A stretch of 64,000 nt of DNA, from the NCBI RefSeq assembly GCF_000426845.1, contig NZ_AUGD01000006.1:248001-312000 (forward strand). Direction: 5' to 3'. Below are positions 37,510 through 47,741 of this stretch, in pieces. How positions within the stretch are numbered: position 1 is the stretch's first letter; each line of letters opens with the position of its first letter. The notes under the pieces are model-generated. The model was not told the DNA's origin, ran no database searches, and saw only the letters and a list, made by a program, of their open reading frames with translations. This DNA is from Bradyrhizobium sp. in8p8 (GTDB lineage: Bacteria; Pseudomonadota; Alphaproteobacteria; Rhizobiales; Xanthobacteraceae). Position numbers and translations under genes: made by a program.

Positions 37510-38901
37510 TTACGCCGACCTTCGCACGGCGTTGTCCACCAGCGTCTTGCCGAGCGACCAGATCGCACCCGGGACCTTGTGGCTGCCGGCGATCACGTCA
37601 TCGAAGGCGCGCTCGATCCAGCTGCAGTCTTCCTCGGTGATGGTGAGCGGGGGCAGTAGCTTGATGGTGTGGCTGCCGTGACCGGCCACCTGCGTCAGGA
37701 TCTTGTGGTCCTTGAACAGCGGCACGGTGATGAGCTGGCAGAACAGGCCCTTATTGGCGGTCTCAAGCACGTTCCAGGAGGCGCGCAGGCGCAACGATTT
37801 CGGCGGGCCGAACTCAACGCCGATCATGAGGCCCTTGCCGCGCACTTCCTTCATCAGCTCGTAGCCGGGCACCATGCGCGTCAGCGCGAGGCGCAACTCG
37901 GCACCGCGCTTTGCCGCTGATTCGATCAGCTTCTCGGACTCCATGACGTCCAGCGTGGCGATGCCCGCGGCCATGGCGAGGTCGTTCTTGGAGAAGGTGG
38001 AGCCGTGCACCACCGCGCGGTCCATCTGGTTGAAGATCTTGTCGAAGATGGCCTTGCGCGTCAGCACGGCGCCGACCGGCACGTGGCCACCCGACAGCGA
38101 CTTCGACAGCAGCACCATGTCGGGCTCGACGTTCCAGTGCTCGACCGCGAGAAAGCGGCCGGTGCGACCCATGCCGGTCTGGATCTCGTCTGCAACGAAC
38201 AGCGTGCCATATTTCTTGCAGAGCGCGGCGGCGCCGGGCAGGAACTCGTCCGTCGGCATGTTCACGCCCTTGCCCTGGATCGGCTCGACCACGAAAGCCG
38301 CGACCTCACGGGAGGCCAAAGCCTTTTCCAGCGCGGCCAGATCGTTGAAGGGGATCGGGGTGCAGCCCGGCAGCAGCGGCTCGAAGCCGGTCCGAAAATT
38401 CGAATCGCCGGTCAGCGACAGCGCGCCATAAGTCAGGCCGTGATAACCGTGGGCACAATAGACGATGCCGGGGCGGCCAGTGGCACCGCGCGCAAATTTG
38501 ATCGCGGCCTCGACGCATTCGGCGCCGGAATTGGCGAAGAACGCCTTGTCGAGATAGGGCACGTATTTCAGCAGCCGTTCGGCCAGCACGCCGGCCAGCG
38601 TCGAGACGTCGAACTGGACCAGATTGGGCAGATCGGCATCGAGCACGCTCTTGAGCGCCTCTCGCATGACGGGATGATTGCGCCCGATGGCGAACACGCC
38701 AAAGCCGGACAACAGGTCGAGATAGCGAGCGCCCTCGCGATCGTAGAGGTACTGCCCCTGCCCCTTCTGGAAGCCGACATCGTAGCCGATGGTCTTGAGC
38801 ACCCGAACGAACTGTTCGTTCAGATACCGGTTATGCAGGGTGCTGCGCTGGGCCTGACGGTCCGCGAAAAGCTGAGACATGTCTGGATTTGGGCTGTGCA
38901 T
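37510..38901 (-). CDS. hpnO: HpnO, hopanoid-associated class III aminotransferase
   Basis: PLP-dependent class III aminotransferase, 463 aa. In Rhodopseudomonas HpnO is needed to form aminobacteriohopanetriol, consistent with this place at the edge of a hopanoid cluster. GARYLDLLSGFGVFAIGRNHP, ANSGAECVEAAIKFARGATG for phosphate binding, FVADEIQTGMGRTG with the PLP-pairing Asp, and LLSKSLSGGHVPVGAVL with the Schiff-base Lys are all present. Start is ATG 38901; ATG 38880 (MSQLFADRQ) is equally plausible. It faces away from the DUF2147 gene. Assignment over generic acetylornithine-type aminotransferase rests on context and overall pattern. Confidence 0.88.
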   Translation of the reverse strand: MHSPNPDMSQLFADRQAQRSTLHNRYLNEQFVRVLKTIGYDVGFQKGQGQYLYDREGARYLDLLSGFGVFAIGRNHPVMREALKSVLDADLPNLVQFDVSTLAGVLAERLLKYVPYLDKAFFANSGAECVEAAIKFARGATGRPGIVYCAHGYHGLTYGALSLTGDSNFRTGFEPLLPGCTPIPFNDLAALEKALASREVAAFVVEPIQGKGVNMPTDEFLPGAAALCKKYGTLFVADEIQTGMGRTGRFLAVEHWNVEPDMVLLSKSLSGGHVPVGAVLTRKAIFDKIFNQMDRAVVHGSTFSKNDLAMAAGIATLDVMESEKLIESAAKRGAELRLALTRMVPGYELMKEVRGKGLMIGVEFGPPKSLRLRASWNVLETANKGLFCQLITVPLFKDHKILTQVAGHGSHTIKLLPPLTITEEDCSWIERAFDDVIAGSHKVPGAIWSLGKTLVDNAVRRSA

Positions 38902-39042
38902 CCGCTACATACTTCGATTGAGGGCCGTTTCGTCAACTGAAAACGGACCGCTACAGAAACGGTCTGTGCGGCCTTTTGCCCTTTTTCGGACCATCTTCGC
39001 AAGCACAGCTTTTAAATCATGTTGCACTGCCAAGGAACCATC

Positions 39043-39699
39043 ATGCGTTTAGCCCTTTGCACCGGACTAATACTGGCTGGCGGTTACACCTGCCTGACAC
39101 CCGCGCTCGCTGCTGACCCGACCGGGGACTGGCGGGTCGCCGATGGCGTTGCCAACATTCGGGTCGCCCAATGCTATGGCAGCATGTGGGGCGCGGTTTC
39201 CTGGGAAAAGCAGCCCGGTGGGCGCGACGAGAACAATCCGGATGCCTCGAAAAAGAACAGGCCGACGCTGGGCATGGCAACCCTGATCGACATGAAGAAG
39301 AAGCCCGGCATCGATCAGTGGGAAGGCCAAGTCTACAACGCCAAGGACGGCCAGCTCTACAGCGCGACCATCACGCCGGCTGGTCCCGATCAACTCGAAA
39401 TCAAGGGCTGCGTGATGGGCTTCTTGTGCGGCGGCGAGACCTGGACCCGAGTGAGCCCGCCAATCCCCGCCAGTCCGGCTAACGCCATGGCCAAGGGCGC
39501 GCCGAAATCCAGCGGCGCTGCACCGAGGGCCCAAGGGGCCCAACAAGGAGCGCAAGCAGCCCAAGCCACGACAGGCGCCACCGCGCCTGCGCCTGCAACT
39601 CCGAAGGCCGCCGGTACAGCCAAGTCCGGTCAGAAGAACGCCGCCGACCCGGTCGGCGACATCTGCCTACTCCCGGAGATCGCGCGGTTTGCCCATTAG
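39043..39699 (+). CDS. DUF2147 exported protein with Ala-rich tail
   Basis: Periplasmic protein of 218 aa. A signal peptide covers about 1-22 (LILAGGYTCLTPALA). The DUF2147 domain spans about 25-135: DPTGDWRVADGVANIRVAQC, KPGIDQWEGQVYNAKDGQLY, LEIKGCVMGFLCGGETWTRV. Three cysteines in this part could form disulfides. A long Ala/Gln/Thr/Pro-rich tail follows. AAGGA precedes the ATG at 39043. Its last 33 bases overlap the 3' end of hpnN on the other strand. Its presence inside the hopanoid locus suggests, but does not show, an envelope role. Confidence 0.85.
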   Translation: MRLALCTGLILAGGYTCLTPALAADPTGDWRVADGVANIRVAQCYGSMWGAVSWEKQPGGRDENNPDASKKNRPTLGMATLIDMKKKPGIDQWEGQVYNAKDGQLYSATITPAGPDQLEIKGCVMGFLCGGETWTRVSPPIPASPANAMAKGAPKSSGAAPRAQGAQQGAQAAQATTGATAPAPATPKAAGTAKSGQKNAADPVGDICLLPEIARFAH

Positions 39700-42255
39700 G
39701 GCCGGCTGGAACAGCAGGACAGCGGCGAGCGTCGTAACCAGCGAGAGTGCCAGTAGCTTGCCCATGCTGGACGTGCCGGGATGGCTCGACAGCCACAGGC
39801 TGCCAAACGCAGTCGCCGTCGTCAGCGCGCTGAAAAAGATCGCGCGCGTCAGGCTGGTCTGGAGCAGGTTTGTCCTGCCAGAGCGCCAAGCCACGACATA
39901 ATAGATCTTGAAGGCGACGCCGACGCCGAGCAGCAGCGGAAGCGCGACGATGTTGGCGAAGTTGAGCGGCAGCCCAATCAACACGCAAATCTCGAGTGTC
40001 ACCGCACCGGCGACCAGCAGCGGCACCAGCGTCATCAGCACGTCGACGAAGCGTCCCAGCGTGATCCACAGCAGGAGCCCGATCACCAGCAGCGCGTAGA
40101 TGCCGGCGTGGATGAACGCCTTCACCACGGTGTCGCCTGATTTCAGGATCGACACAGGTCCGCCGATCGCGGTCGGCTCGGCCGCGAGCACCGCCGCCGC
40201 GAATTTGCGCAGCGTTTCGTTGTCGTTGGGATCTCCCTTGGGCAACGCTTCGACGCGGATGATGCCATCCTTGCTCTTCCACCCGCTGACGAGACCGGGC
40301 GGCAAGGATTGCAGGGTGACCGGCTCGGCCTGCATCGCGTTCCTGAGTTGGTTGAACACGATCTTCATCGGCGTGACGAATACATCCTGCGCCCTGTTGC
40401 GCGTAGTCTCGTCGCTATTGGCGAGCTTCTCGAGCGCGTCCGCCAATCGGCGCGAGGCAACTGCCCCCGGTCCCTTCGCGTCGCCTGCTGTTCGGCGCAG
40501 AGTGTCGACCGAAGATTTCAACGACTCGACGTTTTCCTGGTCCGTCGGTGGCGCGTCGATCTGCTCGGGGTTGAGCGCGGGGTTCAGCACCTTGGCGCCC
40601 TGCGCGAGCAGCTTCAGCTTCGGGCCCTGGTCCTGCGGCACGAAGCTGTTGAGCGACATCACCCTGAGCACCTCGGGCACCTTCTCCAGCCTCGCCTCGA
40701 CTTGCTTTGCCTGCTCCTCAGACGTGACCATCACATTGATGGCATTCGCGCCGGTGTTGGGATCCTTGCGCAGGTCGAGGAAGGTCGCAATCGACTCGGC
40801 GTGCGGGTTACGCAGATTCATCGGATTGAAGTCGAACTTCATGAAATAGAGCAGCGGCATGCCGCCAAGCGCCAGCAGCAGCGTGCCCCCGACGATCAGC
40901 ACGCGGTGCTTCTCCAGGAAGTGATCGAGCGGCGCCAGGAAGGCGTAGCCGACGGGCTCCGGCTCGCCGGGCGGGTTCAACAGCTTCAAGAGCGCCGGCA
41001 GCACGGTGATCGAGGAGATGAACGCGACCAGCATGCCGACACCGGCGATCTGGCCGAGTTCCGAAATGCCCTTGTAGTCGGTAGGCATGAAGCAGAGGAA
41101 GCCCGCTGCGGTAGCCATCGCCGCCAGCGACAGCGGCACCGCCGAACGCTTGGCCGCCAGCACCAGCGCCCCCGTGAGATCATCGTGCTTGTAGCGCTCG
41201 GAGCGATAGCGCACGCTGTACTGAATGCCGAAATCGACGCCGAGGCCTACGAACAGCACCGCGAACGCGATCGACAGCAGATTGAGGGAGCCGACCATCA
41301 TCAGGCCCGCAGCGGTCGTGATCGCAAGTCCGACGAAGAGGTTGACGAAGACGGCGAAGATGATCTTCGCCGAGTGCAGCGCCAGCCAGAGGATGAGCAG
41401 CACGACGAGGATCGTGCCAATGCCGTTGACGACGGCGCCTTCCTGTACGGTGGCGTATTCCTCGTTGGCGATCGGGACCGGGCCGGTCAGCCGCACTCGC
41501 GCCTGATACTTGTTTGGAAAATCGAGGTCGGCCGCCGCTTTCCGGATCGCCTCGGTCGCATCCTTGCCGGGCTCCAGTGCGTTGTAGTCGAGGATCGGCT
41601 TGAACTCGATGAAGGTGCGCTTGTCCGAATCCTTCAACGGCTCGTCGCTGACGAGTTCGCGCCAGGAGAAGCTGGCATTGCCCTTGTTGAGCACGGTCTC
41701 GACCGTCTGCGCGATCAGATTGAAGGGCCGCGCGGTGTTGTCGAGCTTGACCTGGCCGCGCTTGACGCCAGCAAGTCCTGTTTCCAGCGCGCCGGTCAGG
41801 CCGCGGATGGAGGGATCGCCGGCCATGATCTCGATCAGCGGCGCGGCGGCTTCGAATTGGCCGGTGATCTTGGCGACTTCTTCCGTCGGCAGGAACAACA
41901 ACCCATTTTTCTCGAAGAACTCGCCGCCGCCGAGTTGCTGCATCGACTGGAAGTTGGTCTTGTCGTCCTTCAGCCTGGCATAGAGCGCGTCTGTTGCCGC
42001 GCTCGCCATTTCCGGCGTCCGGGCCTCGACCACAGCGAGGATCGTTTCGTTCTGATCGAACGCTTTGTCGAATTGCTGGTCGCGCTTGCGCCAGTCGAGA
42101 TTCTGAGAAATCAGCGAATTGATGTCGGTGTTGATGGCGAAGTGGCGCGCGGCGTAATAGCCCGCTCCGACCGACAGCAGGAGCCCGAGAACGACGACGA
42201 GGGAGGCAAACCGGGTGCAAGCCCTGACGATGGCGACGACGACGCTTTGCAGCAC
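39667..42255 (-). CDS. hpnN: HpnN, hopanoid transporter of the MMPL/RND superfamily
   Basis: RND-superfamily transporter, 862 aa, that moves hopanoids from the inner to the outer membrane in Rhodopseudomonas. It has the two-fold RND layout: helix 1 at about 13-32, a periplasmic domain at about 35-275, helices 2-6 at about 280-430, then a second helix, periplasmic domain and five C-terminal helices. VGLGVDFGIQYSVRYRSER is the conserved helix-4 motif, and LLGVGVAFKIYYVVAWRSG its second-half counterpart. The start is a GTG preceded by a purine run (AGAAAGAAAAGAA). It sits between hpnO and ispH-hpnH. Confidence 0.93.
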   Translation of the reverse strand: MLQSVVVAIVRACTRFASLVVVLGLLLSVGAGYYAARHFAINTDINSLISQNLDWRKRDQQFDKAFDQNETILAVVEARTPEMASAATDALYARLKDDKTNFQSMQQLGGGEFFEKNGLLFLPTEEVAKITGQFEAAAPLIEIMAGDPSIRGLTGALETGLAGVKRGQVKLDNTARPFNLIAQTVETVLNKGNASFSWRELVSDEPLKDSDKRTFIEFKPILDYNALEPGKDATEAIRKAAADLDFPNKYQARVRLTGPVPIANEEYATVQEGAVVNGIGTILVVLLILWLALHSAKIIFAVFVNLFVGLAITTAAGLMMVGSLNLLSIAFAVLFVGLGVDFGIQYSVRYRSERYKHDDLTGALVLAAKRSAVPLSLAAMATAAGFLCFMPTDYKGISELGQIAGVGMLVAFISSITVLPALLKLLNPPGEPEPVGYAFLAPLDHFLEKHRVLIVGGTLLLALGGMPLLYFMKFDFNPMNLRNPHAESIATFLDLRKDPNTGANAINVMVTSEEQAKQVEARLEKVPEVLRVMSLNSFVPQDQGPKLKLLAQGAKVLNPALNPEQIDAPPTDQENVESLKSSVDTLRRTAGDAKGPGAVASRRLADALEKLANSDETTRNRAQDVFVTPMKIVFNQLRNAMQAEPVTLQSLPPGLVSGWKSKDGIIRVEALPKGDPNDNETLRKFAAAVLAAEPTAIGGPVSILKSGDTVVKAFIHAGIYALLVIGLLLWITLGRFVDVLMTLVPLLVAGAVTLEICVLIGLPLNFANIVALPLLLGVGVAFKIYYVVAWRSGRTNLLQTSLTRAIFFSALTTATAFGSLWLSSHPGTSSMGKLLALSLVTTLAAVLLFQPALMGKPRDLRE

Positions 42256-42723
42256 TTCTTTTCTTTCTGCGGTTAATAGCTTGCCGGAAACGCCCGCTGT
42301 TTATCGGAGTTCCCGGGCGAAACCTATTGCTGTTTTGAGTGGGTCTCGCCGTCGGGAGGTTCGAGGTAAACGGCGGGAGACCGTGGCAAAAAATCATGCG
42401 GGGGCGGTCGGTATAGCCCGGCACTTGAGGCGGGAAAGTGACGAAACATTCCGCACGAAACGCCACGCGCTCAAGCGAGCCCCTCTCCTTACTATAATAC
42501 CGCAAATGCAATCCAGCCACGGTTCTCGGGGTTATCCGACCTTTCCTCATTGCCGATTTTTTGACACAAAGTATTGCGCCTCCATGCGCCGGCGCCCCAA
42601 ATGAGGTGAAACGCTACCGCCTGCGCGAACCGATGGTGCGGATATTGCTGGTCATTGGTTAGTATTGGGGTGCCGCCGGGACTTTAGGAAAGCAATTGGT
42701 GCAACTTGCGTAATGGGCGTCCA
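42256..42723. other. Divergent intergenic region between hpnN and ispH
   Basis: 468 bp that should hold the promoters for hpnN (minus) and ispH-hpnH (plus). TATAAT occurs at 42493-42498 and TTGACA at 42561-42566, but neither is paired with a good partner at normal spacing. Open frames here have no coding character. Confidence 0.45.
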
Positions 42724-43650
42724 ATGGAGGTTTATCTGGCGCAACCGCGCGGCTTCTGCGCGGGCGTCGTGCGTGCGATCGAAATCGTGGAGCGGGCGCT
42801 GGAGAAGTATGGCCCGCCCGTCTACGTGCGCCATGAGATCGTGCACAACAAATACGTCGTCGAGAACCTGAAGAACAAAGGCGCGATCTTCGTCGAGGAA
42901 CTCTCTGAGGTTCCACCGAAGGCCGTGACGGTCTTCAGCGCCCATGGTGTGGCCCGCAGCGTCGAGGAAGAGGCGACCGCGCGGGATCTTCCGGTGCTCA
43001 ATGCCACCTGCCCCCTGGTCACGAAAGTTCACAATCAAGGGAAGCGCTACGTCGCCAAGGGCCGTACCCTGATCCTGATCGGCCATACCGGTCATCCCGA
43101 GGTCGAGGGCACGATGGGCCAAGTCCCGGGGCCAGTGCAGCTTGTCCAGAGCGTTGAAGAGGTTGAGGCGCTGACGCTGCCAGCGGATACGCCAGTGGCC
43201 TACATCACTCAGACCACCCTGTCGGTCGACGATACCAAAGACATCATCGCGGCCCTTCACGTCCGCTTTACAGACATTCAAGGTCCGGATATCCGGGATA
43301 TCTGCTATGCGACACAGAACCGCCAATCTGCGGTAAGGGACTTGAGCAAGCTGGTCGACGTGATCTTGGTGGTAGGCGCTGCCAACAGCTCGAATTCGAA
43401 CCGGCTTCGCGAAATCGGCACCGAGGCCGGCGTCGCGAGTTATTTGATTGCCGATGGCAGTGAGCTCAATCCGGAGTGGTTGAAAAATGCCAGGACCGTC
43501 GGCGTCACCGCCGGCGCTTCGGCGCCCGAGGTACTCGTGGATGACGTGATCGAAGCGATGCGGCGGATTGGACCAGTGAAGGTCTCGGTACTGCCGGGCC
43601 GCGAGGAAAACATCGAATTCCGGCTTCCGGCCCAGCTGGCCGCGAGCTGA
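42724..43650 (+). CDS. ispH: 4-hydroxy-3-methylbut-2-enyl diphosphate reductase IspH
   Basis: Last enzyme of the MEP pathway: reduces HMBPP to isopentenyl and dimethylallyl diphosphate using a [4Fe-4S] cluster. The three cluster cysteines are Cys12 in [11 protein letters not shown], the one in [12 protein letters not shown], and the one in [11 protein letters not shown]. Other family motifs are VFSAHGV and [15 protein letters not shown]. The 308 aa length is normal. The ATG at 42724 gives the canonical [10 protein letters not shown] start; an in-frame TTG 18 bases upstream is less likely. It lies 35 bases before hpnH, linking precursor supply to hopanoid synthesis. Confidence 0.95.
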   Translation: MEVYLAQPRGFCAGVVRAIEIVERALEKYGPPVYVRHEIVHNKYVVENLKNKGAIFVEELSEVPPKAVTVFSAHGVARSVEEEATARDLPVLNATCPLVTKVHNQGKRYVAKGRTLILIGHTGHPEVEGTMGQVPGPVQLVQSVEEVEALTLPADTPVAYITQTTLSVDDTKDIIAALHVRFTDIQGPDIRDICYATQNRQSAVRDLSKLVDVILVVGAANSSNSNRLREIGTEAGVASYLIADGSELNPEWLKNARTVGVTAGASAPEVLVDDVIEAMRRIGPVKVSVLPGREENIEFRLPAQLAAS

Positions 43651-43685
43651 CCCACCCGAATTCAAAGCCCAGAAAGAAACCTGTA

Positions 43686-44846
<1,161 letters not shown>

Positions 44847-44886
44847 GCGCGGGATGGCATCTAGCCACCCCGGGCTGCGGACACCA

Positions 44887-44929
44887 AAAGAGAAGGCCCG
44901 ATCGCCAACGGCGACCGGGCCTCTTCTTT
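44887..44929. terminator. Bidirectional terminator between hpnH and hpnG
   Basis: A 20-bp stem with three mismatches, loop AAC, core AGGCCCG/CGGGCCT and TCGCC/GGCGA. It is flanked by an A-run on the left and TCTTCTTT on the right, so it can work on both strands, for the convergent hpnH and hpnG transcripts. Confidence 0.82.
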
Positions 44930-44948
44930 GTGAGCTTGAAAGCGCCGT

Positions 44949-45698
44949 TCAGGCGGCCTTGGAGACCAGTACTTCGCTCTCGACCAGCTCAGTGCCGATC
45001 AGATGGTCGCGGCAGCCGCGCAAAGACCGCAGCGCGCGATTGAAGTCGATGCCGGTCGAGACCAGCGCATGCAGCGTTGCCGGATTGCGGACGACGCCGC
45101 GCAGCACGGCCGCGAGGTCGATCTTGCCGTTCGGCTTGATGGCGGCGCGGGCGAGCGCGGGCAGCGCGCGATGGGCGGGGTCGCTGATGACGCGGACCGC
45201 GGCGAAAGGCAGCCCGGCCTCGGCGGCGTAGGCGGCCGCGATGTGGCTTTCCATGTCGACGGCGAAGGCACCCGTCTCCGAATGGAGCGCCGCCTTGCAG
45301 GACCGGCCCGTGACCACCTCCTCGGCGCCGGCGAGGCTGCCGCGCACGACGCGGCGGCGTCCCGACGTCAGGCGCTCGATGAGGTCGTCGCCGAGCGAGA
45401 GCCCGGCCGCCCAGCGGGTGTCGCCGGAGAGCACTTCGGTCGCCAGCACGACGTCGCCGGAGCGCAAGCTCGGGTCGAGGCCGCCGGCCACGCCGAACGA
45501 GATCACGCCGCGAATCGTTTCAGGGTCCACCACCGTCAGCAGCGCCCGCAATTGGGCCGGGCTGCTGGATGAGCAGATGACGGCCATTCCAGGCCCCGCC
45601 GCGATGCGGGCCTCCTGAACCAGTCCAGTCACAATCAATATTGGCCGCGGATCGATGGAATTACCCGCGGTAAAATAGTCCCCCGTCCCCAAAGTCAC
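44949..45698 (-). CDS. hpnG: HpnG, hopanoid-associated nucleoside phosphorylase
   Basis: Purine-nucleoside-phosphorylase-like enzyme, 249 aa, that removes adenine from adenosylhopane to give ribosylhopane. The N terminus (TLGTGDYFTAGNSIDPRPIL) leads to GVISFGVAGGLDPSLRSGDVV, the ribose/phosphate-binding core, and AVDMESHIAAAYA carries the Met-Glu pair typical of the fold. The start is a GTG at 45698 inside the shc stop (overlap GTGA), with GGGG upstream. A longer frame extending into shc is antiparallel-phase noise. It is the last gene of the hpnC-D-E-shc-hpnG operon. Confidence 0.93.
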   Translation of the reverse strand: MTLGTGDYFTAGNSIDPRPILIVTGLVQEARIAAGPGMAVICSSSSPAQLRALLTVVDPETIRGVISFGVAGGLDPSLRSGDVVLATEVLSGDTRWAAGLSLGDDLIERLTSGRRRVVRGSLAGAEEVVTGRSCKAALHSETGAFAVDMESHIAAAYAAEAGLPFAAVRVISDPAHRALPALARAAIKPNGKIDLAAVLRGVVRNPATLHALVSTGIDFNRALRSLRGCRDHLIGTELVESEVLVSKAA

Positions 45699-47725
45699 AT
45701 TCCGACCCCTACCACCCTGCTGTTGGTGTTCCGCAAGTTCCGATACCGCGCCAACGCCCACAGCGGAAAGAACTTTGGGTAACCATGATACCGTAGATAG
45801 AACACGCGGGGGAAGCCTGTGGCGGTGTACCGCTGCTCGTCCCACAGTCCTTTTTTGTTTTGTGTTGCAATCAGGTACTCCACCCCGCGGGCGACGGCCG
45901 GGTGATCAACCTCGCCGGCCGCCATCAAGGCAAGCAAGGCCCATGCCGTTTGCGAGGCGGTTGAGGGGGCGGGCTCCCAGCCGTTGTAGTCCAGCCGGTA
46001 GCTGACCGCATCCTCGCCCCAGCCGCCGTCCTCGTTCTGGATCGAGGCCAGCCAATTGGCGGCTTTGCGGATCATGGGGTCCTTGTGATCGACCCCGGCC
46101 ATGTTGAGCGCGCACAGCACCGACCAGGTTCCGTAAATGAAGTTCATGCCCCAGCGGCCGTACCAGGATCCCTCCGGGTGCTGGGTCTTCCGCAGGTAGG
46201 CGATCCCGTCAGCCACGTGCTTGCTGGTCTTCTCGGTCTCGCCGAGCTGGGCCAGCATCGAGATGCAGCGCGCGGTGACGTCCTCGGTCGGCGGGTCGAG
46301 CAGCGCGCCGTGGTCCGAGAACGGGATGTTGTTGAGGTAATATTCGAGGTTGTTGACGTCGAAGGCGGCCCAGCCGCCGTCGTCGCTCTGCATGCCCTCG
46401 ATCCACTCCCGGCCGCGGGCGATCGCGGCGTCATAGCCGGTCGCGCCGTGCTCCCGGCGCATGCGGTCCATCGACATCACCACGACGGCGGTGTCGTCGA
46501 GATCGGGATAATGCGCGTTGTTGTACTGGAAGGCCCAGCCGCCAGGGCGGACGTTGGGCCGCTTCACCGCCCAGTCGCCCTTCACCTCGAGTTCCTGTTT
46601 CGGGAGCAGCCAGTCGAGGCCCTGCTTGGCCGCCGGCACCGCCTTGTCGCCACCGGCTTCCAGCAGCGCATGAGCGGTCAGCGTGGTGTCCCACACCGGC
46701 GAGACGCAGGGCTGGCAATAGGCCTCCTCGCCGTTGATGACGAGCAGCTTGTCGATGCCCCGGCGCGTGATTGCGCGCGGTGGATAGTTCTCGTCCTTGC
46801 CGAGCGCGTCGTACATCATCACGATGTTGGCCATCGGCGGATAGATCGCGCCCATGCCGTCCTCGCCGTTGAGGCGCTCTTCGGTGAATGCGAGCGCTGC
46901 GTCGATGGCGCGCTTGCGCAGGCTCTTCGGAAACATCGGCTCGACAACACGCAGGATCGCGTCGAGCGAGCGGAACAACAGGAACCAGGCCATGCTCTGG
47001 TGCGGTGCCTTCGCGGTCATGCCGATCGAGCGCGGGTCCTGGAGAAACAGCTCGTCGATGCCGACACCCTTCGGATTCCTCGCGCGCGGCTTGAGCGCCG
47101 CGATCACCATCAGCGGCACCATGGTGGTGCGCGCCCAATAAGAGATCTTGTTCAGATGGAACGGCGACCAGAACGGCAGCAGCACGATCTCTACCGGCAG
47201 CACCGGCACCGCGCGCCAGCTCACGACGCCGTACATCGCCAGCGTGAAGCGGGTGAAGACGTTGCTGTGGATCGCGCCGCCGCGCGCGCGGATCGCCTCG
47301 CGCGCGCGCACCATGTGCGGGCTGTCAATGGAATCGCCGATCATCTTCAGCGCGAAATACGCCTTCACGCTGGCGCTCATGTCGAACTCGCCGTCATGCA
47401 CCAGCGGCCAGCCGCCATGGGCGCCCTGGATGCGGCGGAGATAATTGCCGATCCTGGCCTCGAGCACGGGATCGACCGGCTCGGCGAGATGATGCCGCAA
47501 CAGAACGTATTCTGCGGGAATCGTGGCATCGGCCTCGAGCTCGAACACCCAATGGCCGTCGGGCTGCTGGAAGCCGAGGACGCCTTCGGCCGCCGATGCA
47601 ATGCTCGATTCCAATACCTTCGAATCCAAACCCTTCGAGTTCAATGCCTCGCGGCTGGTCGCGTTCACGGAATCCATGTCGCTCGATTGCTCCGATAGTC
47701 CATTGAAATTGACCGGGACATTCAC
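45695..47725 (-). CDS. shc: Squalene-hopene cyclase
   Basis: Class II triterpene cyclase that turns squalene into hopene/hopanol, 676 aa, attached to the inner membrane. The acid motif is DLDD at residues 408-411 (YPDLDDTAVVV). QW repeats are clear: QQPDGHW, IQGAHGGW, QSDDGGWAAF, HPEGSWYGRWG and QNEDGGWGED. The C-terminal ATGFPRVFYLRYHGYPKFFPLWAL is also typical. Start is a GTG at 47725, 17 bases after the hpnE stop; the in-frame ATG at 47677 with an upstream GGAG is an alternative that would remove 16 weakly conserved residues. Fourth gene of the hpn operon. Confidence 0.96.
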   Translation of the reverse strand: MNVPVNFNGLSEQSSDMDSVNATSREALNSKGLDSKVLESSIASAAEGVLGFQQPDGHWVFELEADATIPAEYVLLRHHLAEPVDPVLEARIGNYLRRIQGAHGGWPLVHDGEFDMSASVKAYFALKMIGDSIDSPHMVRAREAIRARGGAIHSNVFTRFTLAMYGVVSWRAVPVLPVEIVLLPFWSPFHLNKISYWARTTMVPLMVIAALKPRARNPKGVGIDELFLQDPRSIGMTAKAPHQSMAWFLLFRSLDAILRVVEPMFPKSLRKRAIDAALAFTEERLNGEDGMGAIYPPMANIVMMYDALGKDENYPPRAITRRGIDKLLVINGEEAYCQPCVSPVWDTTLTAHALLEAGGDKAVPAAKQGLDWLLPKQELEVKGDWAVKRPNVRPGGWAFQYNNAHYPDLDDTAVVVMSMDRMRREHGATGYDAAIARGREWIEGMQSDDGGWAAFDVNNLEYYLNNIPFSDHGALLDPPTEDVTARCISMLAQLGETEKTSKHVADGIAYLRKTQHPEGSWYGRWGMNFIYGTWSVLCALNMAGVDHKDPMIRKAANWLASIQNEDGGWGEDAVSYRLDYNGWEPAPSTASQTAWALLALMAAGEVDHPAVARGVEYLIATQNKKGLWDEQRYTATGFPRVFYLRYHGYPKFFPLWALARYRNLRNTNSRVVGVGM

Positions 47726-47741
47726 CCGTCAGGGCCGCTAC

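Noticed and set aside
42493-42566. TATAAT at 42493 and TTGACA at 42561 as a sigma-70 promoter for ispH
   Set aside because: They are in the wrong order and spacing to form one promoter, and neither has a good partner.
46085-47698. A 537-codon plus-strand open frame opposite shc
   Set aside because: Antisense shadow of the cyclase gene; no recognisable motifs.
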